Assembly (NCBI GenBank): GCA_035236585.1
Contig: CP141127.1
Location: 43,662,001 to 43,726,000, forward strand
Length of the DNA stretch: 64,000 nucleotides
DNA from: Warburgia ugandensis
Lineage: Eukaryota; Streptophyta; Magnoliopsida; Canellales; Canellaceae
Reading direction: 5' to 3'
Position numbers and translations under genes: made by a program
In this document: positions 1 to 10,892 of the stretch, in pieces
Numbering within the stretch: position 1 is the first letter of the stretch
Layout: each line of letters opens with the position of its first letter
Notes under the pieces: generated by a model
Seen by the model: only the letters and a program-made list of their open reading frames with translations
Database searches by the model: none
What the model was told of the DNA's origin: nothing

Positions 1-369
1 GAAGTTCCAATGTTTGTAACATTCCAGCTGGTCTTTGGTGTTCAGCTTTTACTTGTTGACAATTTAGACATTTAGCCACAAATTCTCCTATTTCTCTTTT
101 CATGCCTTCCCACCAAAAGTTTCCTTTTAAATCCTAATACATCTTTGTACCCCCAGGGTATATAGAAAATTTTGACTGATGGGCTTCTTGTATCAGTTCC
201 TTTCTAAAGTATGTATTTAAAGCAACCACCAATCTCTCTTGAAAATGTATACCCCCATCTGTACCCTTAATAAATCCTTTCCTTTTACACAATTCCTGAG
301 TTATTGTATCTTCTTCTTAGGCTTTAAGGGCTCTTTCTACAACTACAACTACTTGGATTATAATCTCTC
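1..369 (-). pseudogene. Chromovirus integrase N-terminal fragment, cut by left window edge
   Basis: Read on the minus strand this encodes the zinc-binding N-terminus of a Ty3/gypsy integrase. I see the motifs [28 protein letters not shown] (positions 59-70) and [15 protein letters not shown], which closely match the plus-strand integrase at about 15720-15900. There are two in-frame stops: TAG at 134-136 (where the paralogue has Gln) and TAA at 317-319. The second zinc-ligand His is Tyr. The reading frame begins only tens of bases from the primer-binding site at 410-421, so gag, protease, RT and RNase H are missing between them. The catalytic core lies outside the window. It is a dead fragment; family assignment is firm. 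Confidence 0.9.
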
Positions 370-409
370 TTTTGGACATATTTGTACAGTACTACGACTG
401 GATGAATGA

Positions 410-421
410 CTTTGATACCAA
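410..421 (-). other. Primer-binding site, tRNA-iMet type
   Basis: The minus strand reads TTGGTATCAAAG, one base off the common plant TGGTATCAGAGC primer site that pairs with initiator tRNA-Met. It sits three bases outside the LTR end (CGTCA) at 425. This fixes the LTR at 425-5296 as the 5' LTR of a minus-strand element. Confidence 0.8.
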
Positions 422-848
422 CTATGACGACCTAGGTTTTTGTAACATGTTTTGTAATATATTTTTGAAAGGCAGGGCCCTTAATAGTAAAAATTTCTTG
501 CAAAACAAAGCAGTGAAAATTCTTTTCTTTAGAACTTGTTTTGTAAAACCCAAGTCATCACTTAATACATAACATAAGTAGAATTTTGTACAAGATAAAA
601 TTCCATTGAAGGAATATACTTTTATTAAATTCCAGAATCCATCCAATGGTTCATAGTACAGCCAAATCCATTACAATACTTGTCCAAATTACATAATCCA
701 AAACTCAAAGCTCATCATGCAATGAAACTCTCATTACAATATAATACTCTCAAACAAAGCAAAATACATGTCATCAAGGGGTATACCTTGAAGATTATTC
801 TCTTCAAGTCTTCTATCATCTTGAGCTCCTAACTCTCCTTCCCTATAT

Positions 849-888
849 CTGAGATATTGTAAACATTGCAATATTTACAATATCTCAG
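849..888. repeat. Perfect 15-bp-arm hairpin inside the LTR
   Basis: CTGAGATATTGTAAA is followed after 10 bases by its exact reverse complement. Equivalent hairpins occur in the sister LTR (33511-33548) and in the related LTR at 20995-24224 (21537-21566). In LTR sense (minus strand) it lies a little over 400 bases before the LTR 3' end. Confidence 0.85.
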
Positions 889-2269
889 CAAGCAATGCTT
901 GGTAAGGAATTCAAGAAGCATAATAATTGACAATATAATTCTAATACTTCATAATCTCGTTATCCCTAAACATATTCATGTCTCTACTCTTTACTTTGTA
1001 ATATATGTACATCCATATACATATATACTATACATCGGTAAATCAGTTAAATTTATAAAAGTAGCCAAATATCATTCCCAACTAAGCTGATCAATTCTCT
1101 CCATTATGAGAATTCAGTATTTTAGCTAATCCTACATTAGAAATTTCCCTTCTTGGGAAATATTAGTAATATACAATTACCTAGCATTTCACTATGCCTA
1201 CTCTCATATGCATCATATTGCAAAATAATCAAAGGGCTACCATGCTGTAGTCTGATCCGTACTAATGCGCTTGAATAGCTGCCCTGTTCACCACTGATAC
1301 CACGGTGGAAAATATTATGTCACTGCCCATATGGAGAGACAGGACTTTCACAGTGGTGGCCTTCCCATAATTGCCTCACCCGACTTTTAGCCTCTCATAG
1401 GGCAAGGTATCATCAAATTTCAAGAAGCGAGTGACCAAACCCTCATAACTCCTCTAGCATAGCATCCCCCAGGCTTATGCCTATTAAAATAAAATCACAA
1501 GCCTCCAAGCTTGCATGTAAAATAGATTTCATATATATTAGACAATCTATTTGTTTACTTAGGGCTGAAATATCTTCTAATTCCCTATTCACTTAAAGTC
1601 TAGTCCTTAACCATTTTATATGTGTTTGGTTGGATCATAAGGGTTTTAGGGGATTTAATACAAGTATTAACATTACTCTTGTCAACATAAGGTCATGGGT
1701 TCAATCATGTACATCCCATGTAAATGCATTCATCAAATCCTCCTACCTCCAAGTAGTGATTCCTTTTCCCAGATCTTCCATGATCCTGATTGATGTATGT
1801 AATCTATACATCCATATATACCGTTAATATCTATAAATTATGAACAATCCTATTGATCACTAGATCTAATGTTTAGAATGATCTTTAAATCATTCATGTA
1901 TAAGTATTTTCTATTTCTAAGTCTTTGTGTGTCCATCTACTTGATCTTGATCTCTCATAGATCCTTTGATCGACAATTTACACTTGTTGATAAAGATCAA
2001 GGTCCTAGATCTTTTATCATCTAGTTCTTCTTTGATCAAAGTTCAGTTATTGGATCATCCCTAAGGAGGATGATCTTGGTTTTCTTCCTTGAATCAACTT
2101 TCATCAAGGGTTTGGATTATCTAATCTAATGAACTAGATTTGATCAATAACATGCATACTAATATACATGCATACTAAATACAATACAATATTCTTATTC
2201 TTATTGCTCTTGATCATTCAAGATCTCATGGATCTTGTTTGATCATCCTTATCTTACTCACAATTTTTA

Positions 2270-2640
2270 TTAGGGTTAGATAATTTACTAACCTTTTATG
2301 CTCTTACTATTATTATTCAACTAGTTAATGTTTTGCTGGTTGAAGGTAACTTATTTCAACCTAAGTCTAGACTGCTCCTCTTATTTCCAATTGGCTAAGG
2401 CTTACTAACTGAATGGGTGAACACAAAGTGGTTACTTCAATCCTCATGTAAGGAGGCGTTTAGATCTCACAAACGTCAACGAAAGGTAGGGGAAGAGCGA
2501 TGCTCTATTAAACAATCCCCCTTAACCACTATGTTCAACATTCACTAGAGTGACCTTAGTTCAACCTTTCATAAGGTTCCTATAAGCATGTTGACCCTGA
2601 GTACTCTTTCTAATTGATTTTAATTAAGTCCATAAACATT
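2270..2640 (-). repeat. Segment resembling an Athila/Tat-type leader inside the chromovirus LTR
   Basis: The text around 2430-2510 (TCCTCATGTAAGGAGGCG, then a GGGGAAGAGCGATGCTCTAT block) and 2600-2630 (TCTAATTGATTTTAATTAAG) matches the leader of the minus-strand element at about 51040-51270 and, in reverse, about 9890-10020. The copy at about 35050-35460 in the sister LTR has it too, so it was present before the two LTRs separated. It runs in the same sense as in the donor-type element. Confidence 0.65.
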
Positions 2641-3839
2641 TACAATGTCATTCATGGGGTTTATTATTCTCCTAGTTTGGGCAAAGGATTTGATAATCCT
2701 TATATTATCCTACGAACTATAGCCCTTACTCATTAAGTCTAAAATAATCCACTCTTATTTGTGTCATGAAACTCTACTTTCTCATTAGATTCCATTTTTG
2801 GTGTTTTATGCTCTTTACCTCATAACAAGTAGATCTACTAATGAAATTTAACCATAAATGAATAATAAATTCAAAGCATAAAACTACATAATTGAACAAC
2901 TTAATGATAATGATACAAGTTACTTAAAATTACACTAGCATGATTTTCAACTAATATACCTTAATAACTCAATTTAAACTAACATGGACCTAAGGTACAA
3001 TCTCATACTATAGTATAATCTTTCATGAAATCCTAGCATGGTCCTAAGTTACAATGGCATGAAATCATACTAACTTGGTCCTAAGTTACAGTTACGTAAA
3101 ATCACATTAACATGACCCTAAGATAATTAAATTTAGCAACCTATTATAACAATCTAATCACATATCATGCTAAAGTCTAAAAGTTGCACTAGCATGCTTT
3201 ATAACATAAATCACATTTAAAATGCTATTATCAAATAATAGAAACTAATTACATTAATATTTTTAGAAACCTTTACTTATGATCCAATCATTAGATCTTA
3301 GATCTTTTCCTTTTAATCAAGGGTTTTAATTACATTTAGGGGGTTTTCTTCATTGAGGTCCAAAGATCATATTGCTTTATTGTTGTCATATCTCATCCAT
3401 GATCTCCCTGGATTTCATTATATTAATATTCATTCAATCCATCCCAAGGATCTGATCACACTTGATCTCATTGATCAAGTGGGTCCCTTTGTATTTTTAG
3501 GATTTTTCTACCATAATGGGTAGATCCCTTAGTATATCTTAGATATGTCCAAATAAACCATATATATCACTTTATTTCAATAGTATGTCATTATTAAAAT
3601 AGATTACCAAGATCTTATCACCTCTAATCTTGAAGATCTTGGAAATTGAAAACTTATTTCCTAAATATAGAAAGTTTCATAAGATATTTTTTCCATTTTA
3701 TCATTTCATAAGAAATTAGAGGTTGTAAGATTTCCATAGTTCTTTTTTATCTCAATTTGGAGTTCATTTGACTCCTGAATTGAGTTTGAAAGTTCATAGT
3801 CCATTCCTAGGGTCTAGATGTGATCTAGGCCCATCGGAA

Positions 3840-4100
3840 TGGACGGCCGAGATTGTTCAGGTAGAACGGGCGGGGCAAAACTGGTTGGGCGGCGCCTCTA
3901 TCATTAGAACAAATGTGTGATGCACTCGCCGGATAACCGGCGCTCTAGCACAATCATCTCGTTGGGACGATGTCGCATGCACGGCGCACTCACGAAAATG
4001 CTATTGCGTGTTGCGTTTCTGTACGGCGTTTCGCACACCGTCCTAGGGAACCCGATCCGATCAAGAGATCGGACAATCCGTTCTAGACCGTCCAATGAAT
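3840..4100. promoter_or_regulatory. CpG-rich core of the LTR
   Basis: This is a GC- and CpG-rich island in otherwise AT-rich LTR DNA, with many CG dinucleotides such as GGGCGGCGCC and GCCGGATAACCGGCG. It lies downstream (in minus sense) of the TATA box at 4714-4721, so it would fall in the transcribed R/U5 part. The short reading frames on both strands here are products of the local GC content. Confidence 0.5.
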
Positions 4101-4713
4101 CCCTCTCAATTAAGGATTCAAAACTTAATATAATTTTGTGAAACTTTTACCCTAGGGATTTTGGACCCTTCTGGATCAATTGGAAGGGTTAGATTTTCCA
4201 TCTGAGCCCTCAATCATCTTGAATTGAAGGTTCTGATCTTTACTTTTTTTTTACAATTTTTCACCCAAATCAAATTAGAGTAAAATAAAATTTTCAGTAA
4301 ACAACAATAAATATGTCAAGGAAGTAGTTCCACCTACCTGATTGGAGAAAAACATTGGTTATATAGTTCAAATTAAGAGAATACCAGTTTGATGATAAGA
4401 TAGCGCAAGATCCACTTGTCTTGTGGTTTTCGTTCTTTGAGCCGTTGGATCTTGAAAGTTATTTGGGTGTTTGGTAGCTAAGGTATGGTAGGAAATATTA
4501 TACGTGGAAATCTGTGATATTTGATGCAGAACAGAGTGCCTAATTGAATTTAGGTCTCTTGTTCCAATCTAAAGAGAGGAGGGAGAGAATGAAAGAAATG
4601 GATCTTTTGGGAGTTATGGGATTTTGGGAATGGATCTATGTCTGCTTTTGCAAGGAAAGTCAAGATAATTTTGTGGAAATTTTATGGACATATTTAGAGG
4701 ATTTTTGCTAGTG

Positions 4714-4721
4714 TATTTATA
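4714..4721 (-). promoter_or_regulatory. TATA box of the minus-strand LTR promoter
   Basis: The minus strand reads CCTATAAATACAC. The sister LTR keeps TATAAATA at 37426-37433 in the equivalent place, supporting a conserved U3 promoter. No transcript evidence is available. Confidence 0.55.
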
Positions 4722-5296
4722 GGCATTTTGGGTGTTTTTCATGATTATGTGTAATGATTATGGTTTATTCTTTTTATTATTTAATTAGGATTGGATTCTC
4801 CACCACCACCTTTTTCTCCACTTCCAGCTAGTAGTGGTTTGAACCATGATTTCATGTGGGCTGGTCATTCGATTCCTTTTTAGGTTCCTTGTGGGCCCCA
4901 CATAGTGTAAAAAGACCATTTTGCCCTTTATGTATAAAAATTAGGGTTTATTCGCATGATCTCGAAATTGAGCGTACTTAGTGGCGTTGGATTCGTATGT
5001 CTCAGTACATTCTAAATTTTGATGTCCCAGATCTCGCTTATGGGTAAAATTAGTATTTTACCCTTTGTCCATAAAATAAAGAAAATTAAGGATTTTTCAT
5101 CCAACTTTAGAATTTGTCGTGCCTACAGTCATTCTGAAGGGTTCACTGAGTTCAATTTCAATTATACATGTCTTATCCCTTGATTATACTTCTATAATAA
5201 GTACATTCTAAATAACCCTAATATTCTAGCCCAAAATTTCTGAAACTCAAACTTTATTGATTTTCTCAATCAATTACAAAAATTGGGACTATTACA

Positions 5297-7067
5297 ATTT
5301 TACTACTTTATGATGCTCATAAGTGAAGGCAAAATGACATCATTTTTATATAGAAATGAGCAGGAAAATGGTGCACACTCCCTTGCCTTTGCACCACCAA
5401 ATAGTCATGCATATTCCCAAAAGTTTAAGCATCAGAAGTACCTTCTCTTGGAAAACCTACAAAAGCATTATTCCGATTGGTGAAACATAGGGGTGTTTTC
5501 TACTAGAGAACCCTCATATTTTCCACCTCTGGCAATCCCAGAAAAGAAAAAAACAAAGCATGAAAAATTCCATACAAACACATCAGCAATAGCTTAAATG
5601 AGTGCATTTCTAGCATGTGACTTTTGTCTACCAATCAATAAAAGCCATGCTATGGAATCAGTCAATGTAATCAAGAATCTACACCTAATGTATCTTGCAC
5701 AACACATAGATTTTTTTGCTGCACTTGTTTCAATAAAAATTTGGAAAAATAAGTTTGAGAAACTCTAGCAACATGTCCTAGTTTTTGAAGCTAAACTAAG
5801 AAAATATTAGCAACTTCAAAATTTCCCACCTACCTGATTTAGAGCTTTCAACAATCAAAATGACAATGGTGAAGTTGGGCTTTAAGCTGGTACTAAAAGT
5901 CCATTTCAATTGGACGTCTTCCCCATTGTAAAAACCCCACTTTGGTTGGTGAATTTTCACCCAAATTTCCTCACTTAAATCCTTACTCTTACCTCTCTTT
6001 GACTCTCCACTGTGTCATCTACTCTATCTTCCCAAATCTGCTCCCTTTTAGTTGTAAGGTTTGCTCTCCCTAGTGCTACAAGCTCCTTTCATCACACATC
6101 TCCTACTCCACTTCATAAACTTAGTACAACTCTAATTTCCTCTCCGCCTCTTGCTTTATATTTCTTTCCTTTCCAGTCTCAACTTTCCTTATAATTTCCC
6201 TTAAATTTCTCTTAGTCATCCCTTCTCAAATCTCTTCTCCATTCTAGTTACTTTGCTACACCTTCTTTTCCTCGTAAGCCTCTTTTGTTCAACACATGGG
6301 TTGGGGATGTTTCAATTCCAGTCCTTGTTTCCTTTTATACTTTTTTTCATTTCTTACTTTAGTGGCCAAGTGTCATATACGATGAAACTAGCTACTACTC
6401 CCTCTGCATTCATGTGGTGGCTAGTTCCTCTTAATCAATTTAGCCAACCACTTCCACTGGCATGATAAAGTTGATATAAAGAAGTTGTCATTTTGATGAC
6501 CAACTCCATAAATGTTTTATAAGTTGTTTAGAAAAAAATGACTTTAAAAGTAAAGACTTAATAAGTCATTTAATCAAAAATGACTCTTTTAGTATGGCAG
6601 GATGAAGTATTTTTTCACGGAAAATGACTTTTAAAGTCATTTATAAATAAATTACTTTAAAAGCTATTGGCTTTTAAAGTCGTTTGATTCAAACGACTTC
6701 AAAAATCCATTTTTACACAAAATCCCTTCTTCATGCTTGCTGAAGTGTATACTTTTAAAGTCGTTTGGCTCAAACAACTTTAGAAGTGTATTGTTTTAAA
6801 GACGGTTACAACTAAATGGCTTCAAAAGTCCTTGTTTGTATATAAAATTCTAAAGCCACCTCATTTTTTACTGTATCCTCTCTTCGTGTTCTTCTTCTCA
6901 CGTGTGGCATGATGGCCTCCTCGTGTATCTATGTTCTTTTTTCTTTCTCACTTTTCATTTTGGATATTTTGATTTTTTGTGGCATGACAAACATAATAAG
7001 TAAACCACAACCACTTTAAAAGCTAATATATTTTTAGTATATTAGACTTTAAATTTATTTTTGAATG
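5297..7067. other. Gene-free spacer with a palindrome cluster
   Basis: No coding region or recognisable element is seen. About 5900-6300 is CT-rich, giving only low-complexity frames. About 6520-6830 carries several short palindromes (listed separately). This could be older unclassified repeat or host intergenic DNA; I cannot tell which. Confidence 0.5.
6520..6830. repeat. Cluster of ACTTTTAAAGTCGTTT palindromes
   Basis: At 6677-6699 AAGTCGTTTGA is followed after one base by its exact reverse complement (11-1-11). At 6621-6642 AAATGACTTT faces AAAGTCATTT. Further variants of TTTTAAAGTCGTTTG appear near 6750-6780 and weaker ones near 6540-6590 and 6800-6830. No flanking terminal repeats or target duplication were found. 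Confidence 0.75.
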
Positions 7068-9327
7068 TGTTGATAAGTGTTCAATTTTGATATAAAAAAA
7101 CCCACAATTTAGCATTCAATTAGATCATCTAACTGATCAAATTTGTTATTTTTAGCATGATTTTAAATATAGCTCTAATAGATCATAAAATCATTAATTT
7201 GTCAAAATCAATGGTCAGATGATCATTACAGCTTATTAGATGCTTAATGCATGGTTTAGATTATTCTAATTTGGTCTTTTATTTTGTAGATCAACTAGAA
7301 GAGGCATGAATGGCTCAGATTGAATTTCAATGGTGCAAATTATCCTAAAGAGTATTGGATGGACCAGATCACTCACAAAGATGGATGGGATAGTTTCCTA
7401 AAGGAAAACTTATCTCAATTGGAAATCATGGGGAAGATTTTATCAAAAGGGACTAACATGGGAATGGGAAGGTGAAAAATAGGAGGAATCCCATGTTGGA
7501 AAGTCTTAACTATAGTGGAGGCATGGATTTGGAAAGAAGGGAAATTTATATAAGAGGAGGATTCCTCTCTCTATTCACCTCTCTTCTTCTTAACTTCCCT
7601 GAGTTGGAATGTTGCAGGTAGACCATCTCCCCTTCCCTTTAATCTTCTTCTCCTCTTCCACTCTCTCCTCCAACCCCCCTTCTCCCATTTCTCTCTTCTC
7701 CTCCTCTTTCCCTCTTTCACCACCCGCTTTCCTTTTCCTCTCTCTCTCTCACACACATTCTCTTTCCCCTCACATCTGCTCCCTCCTCTCCTCTCTCTCT
7801 GCTTTCTCCTTCCTCGTCTCTTTTTCCCTTTGTTTCTCTACAGCCCAGATTCCTCCTCTCATCTATCTTCATTGCTCTCCCTCTCTCTATCTTCTTCTCT
7901 CTATCTCTTGAATCCCACCATCTCATCTCCACCATAGAGAAGCTGCAAGGAAGATTGACAACCCATAGCCCTCTCTGCCCCTCGTACTCTCCTTCTTCCT
8001 CACCATTGCATGACACTCCATCCTCTGTCACCGCACCCATCTCCCTCTTCACGTCTATGACCTTTTGTTCCCAGTTGTTTTCACAGTTCAGTCACCCCAT
8101 CATCCTCCATCCTCTCCTATCTCCTATCAATGCTCGCCTCTATCTCCCTTCATCGTCAGCAACATCTCTGCCTAGTTCCACCAAATAGACAAATTGCACT
8201 AGCTCACCTCTATCTCCCTTCCCCCAACCGACAATTCCACGGTTGTGCCCAACTCCCCTATCTACTTTGGATTCCACACATCACCATCATCAGAAAGCCC
8301 AAGCACTGGCCCTACTCTAGTCACCCACTCTCCTCTCTGTGCAGCTCTACTTCAACAACACTACCCAGGCTATAGCAACAAGCCCAACAACCCCTTCTGT
8401 CTAAGATCCATTATATCCAATCGTCAGCAGCCCATCTGAACCAACCCGTCATCCCTTGCTCCACCTTGCATCTTCCACTAACCCTACTCCCTTTTCACCC
8501 AACGAAACCCACATCCCCTTTCCCCAATCCCACAAGCATTGTCTTTCCATAGCCTAGGCATAGCCTCAACCACTAGCTTGTCTCCAAGTCCATCACCCAG
8601 CCATCTTCATTGCCTGGCCTTAGTTTCAGTCAATCGTTGGCAATCTCCTCTACCTTTCCTCTCCTCCTACATTGGGTTTTCTCTTCCTTGTTTAATTATG
8701 AAATTTTTTAAATTAAATTCCAATTTTGCCCTTTGCATATCTAATTTAATTCCATCTGCATCCTTTTTTTAATTCCCTTTGTGTCCCTGTTCTATCCTAG
8801 TTGTATTTTATATTCATTCTCCTTATCCAAGAACTACCCAATCCAACTCAGATTAGTTAAGGCTTAACCCAATCAACATGTTAGCCTTAAGTAAACAAGA
8901 TTTCTCAATATCTCCTCTGTTTTATATCAGATTTTCAATTAACTTTCAGACATCATTCTTAGGACATCCCTAAGCTTAATTAATATCTTTGATCTTTAAT
9001 TTGAAATCCAAAACTTGATCTAAACCATCCAAATCCCAAAATCGCCATTTACTCAAGATCTTTACAAATTTGAGGATCTAACAAATCCAACCGCCAGCTC
9101 TTTAATTAAGGACATGATGAAGATGTTAATGAAGGATGATCAACTTCCAGAAGACTAGATTTAAGGAAATTGATGATAAGCAATTAGGGAAGTAAAATTT
9201 TCTTATCTTTTAATTAAGTTTCTATTTTCTTTGGATTAGACCTCTATAATTTCATTTATTAAACACATTTGAAGTCTGATTTTGTATACGCTACACCACA
9301 ATAGCGCATGCACTTGGAGTTAACACA
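7068..9327 (+). repeat. 5' LTR of the Athila/Tat-like element
   Basis: Begins TGTTGATAAGTGTTCAATTT and ends TTAACACA just before the primer site. Other copies of this LTR family: 25085-26600 (truncated), 29505-31760 (solo), and 44851-47233 and 52004-54104 (minus strand). A TATA box (TATATAAG, 7547-7554) is followed by a long CT-rich stretch at about 7560-7920 that forms the predicted leader. The CT-rich stretch creates several spurious low-complexity frames on both strands. Confidence 0.8.
7547..7554 (+). promoter_or_regulatory. TATA box in LTR
   Basis: TATATAAG followed by AGGAGGATTCCTCTC. The same box is at 25559-25566 in the 3' LTR, and a weaker TTTATAAG lies at 29935-29942 in the solo LTR. 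Conservation across copies supports a U3 promoter. Confidence 0.6.
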
Positions 9328-9336
9328 ATAAGTTTT

Positions 9337-9354
9337 TGGCACCATTGTCGGGGA
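9337..9354 (+). other. Primer-binding site, tRNA-Asp type (degenerate)
   Basis: TGGCACCATTGTCGGGGA differs from the Athila-type site TGGCGCCGTTGCCGGGGA at three positions, all transitions. It starts 10 bases after the LTR end. Pairing with tRNA-Asp is established for Athila-type elements. Confidence 0.75.
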
Positions 9355-10275
9355 CCCGCAACGAACTTTTTATGAAATATAATTAAAAATTCCAAAAAAA
9401 TCAAAATTTTTAGAAAAATATTTTTTTTTAGGAATTGCATACTTTTAGCATTTTTAGGTGCATTTTTCAATGTTTTTATTGCATTTAGGATAATCTTGTA
9501 TTGGTTGATAGAATAATTGCAAATAGAAAGCATCTTTGATAATTGTGACACTTTTAGGGTTTTGCATTAGTTTACTATTTTAATTGCATTCTTAGGGAAC
9601 TTTTACTGCTTTAAGGTGATATATATGTTGATCAATCTTCCAAGGAGAGTGAAAATTAATTAGTAGGAGCACCCGACCCCACAAGATCAAGGGTGGATTT
9701 CATCACCACTCCTTGGCCCACCTAGGATAATCACCTCAAGCGGGCAACCCTACCATTCAAATTAATCTAAAATCAATTAGTAGGGCCATCACATGCTCAT
9801 AAGAGCCTCTTATTAAGATGTGATCTATTGTCACTCTAGTGGCTTTTGAGCACTATGGTTATAGTGGGTGTCTTAAAATCCAAGTGATTTTTCCATGCCT
9901 TTTGTTGACGTTTGTTGAGGTATAAATGCCTCCTTACATGAGGATTGTATTAACCACTTTTTGCAAAACCTAACTGGTAAGCAATAGTCAAATCTAAACA
10001 AGAGGAATGCTAGATTATGCCAATTTAAAAGCATTGTCTCCGCACAAATTCAAGAAAGTGAAAATATTGCTACTTATTAGCCTAAGAATTATATTGTGCA
10101 CTTTGTTTTATTCTAAGAAGTTAGGTTGCATCATGTAGGTTAGCTTTTCCTTTATTTAAAAAAAAAAATAAAAACAAAAGAGTTCTCACTTTTTGTATAC
10201 AATGATTTATTTTATTATATACAAAGCTGAGAATGTGGGTCTACTAAGAAGGGGATATATTTCATAGATGCATCG
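9355..10275 (+). other. Untranslated leader of the Athila/Tat-like element
   Basis: No coding sequence is apparent. About 9640-10020 (CCCACAAGATCAAGGGTGGA and following) is shared with the leaders at about 59550-59850 (plus) and 51040-51370 (minus strand), which identifies it as a conserved non-coding leader of this group. Confidence 0.65.
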
Positions 10276-10890
10276 ATGGATAGGTTAGATATTATGGAAA
10301 GTCATTTGCTTAGGATAATAGCTTCTAGGTAAGCTGTTCCATAACCTCAATACCATAATGATTATACCTATTATGAGCATCCCTATTCCACTTGTTCATG
10401 GCCCCCATCAAAATCCAGAGACAATGAATACTACTGGGAGCCATTAGATGCACCTAATGCATTCACATGGCCTGGGCAATTTTTATCCTGAGAAAATTAT
10501 CAAGACTATAATGGATGGGATAAGCATCATGAACAATCATAGTCTTGGGATTACCAATATCAGGAAGAACCTCAATGGTCCCACATTAGTCAACACTACC
10601 ATGATTATTCAAAATATCAGGGTCAACTATCATGTGTTCAACTACTCAGTCCTTTTTCAGTACCCCAATACCAACCCTATGAGTCATTTCCTCTACAATA
10701 GGAAGAACCACCATTATAGGAGCAACAATTTTTTGAGAGAATAGAACAAGTCATAGCTGTTAGCCAAAAGGAAATGAGACAAGAGATGGAGAAATGGGTA
10801 AAGGAAATAAAATCAATATGGGAAAATACTGGTAAAAAGATTGCTGAAATTATAAAAAGGACTAAAGAACAAAAGCAAATTGGGGATAAT
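10276..10890 (+). pseudogene. Tyr/Gln-rich accessory reading frame, upstream part
   Basis: One frame (ATG at 10276) runs to the chromovirus insertion and keeps strongly coding-like composition despite stops at 10330, 10342, 10489, 10540, 10699 and 10717. Residues are rich in Tyr, Gln, Pro, Trp and His (for example NDYTYYEHPY and SWDYQYQEEPQW). From about 10720 it becomes charged and looks like a coiled coil (EQQFFERIEQ, KEMRQEMEKW). It occupies the place where gag normally lies, but I see no gag core and no zinc knuckle. After removal of the chromovirus and one AATGA copy, the frame continues exactly into the acidic frame at 19119-19410. It may be a highly diverged gag tail or a true accessory protein; function unknown. 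Confidence 0.6.
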
Positions 10891-10892
10891 GA
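10888..10892. repeat. Target-site duplication, left copy (AATGA)
   Basis: AATGA directly precedes the 5' LTR start at 10893. The identical 5 bases follow the 3' LTR at 19114-19118, marking a single complete insertion. Confidence 0.9.

Larger units (their letters stand above)
425..5296 (-). mobile_element. Very long (4.9 kb) chromovirus LTR, 5' LTR of a deleted element
   Basis: On the minus strand it starts TGTAATAGTCCC and ends CCTAGGTCGTCA, the usual TG...CA form of gypsy LTRs. A second copy in the same orientation lies at 33077-37999 and can be followed by eye along its whole length. The primer-binding site adjoins its lower end and an integrase remnant follows. I find no target duplication, as expected because the other LTR is outside the window. 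At 4.9 kb it is long for a chromovirus LTR. It holds a hairpin (849-888), an Athila-like leader block (about 2270-2640), a CpG-rich core (3840-4100) and a minus-strand TATA box (4714-4721). The short reading frames in it are not credible genes. Confidence 0.85.

Noticed and set aside
3904..4141. Overlapping 63- and 74-residue frames on opposite strands
   Set aside because: Lie in the GC-rich LTR core; absent as open frames in the sister LTR at 36590-36830.
5297..7067. Possible host gene exon(s) in the spacer
   Set aside because: Only short frames, CT-rich; no splice-consistent coding composition or recognisable domain.
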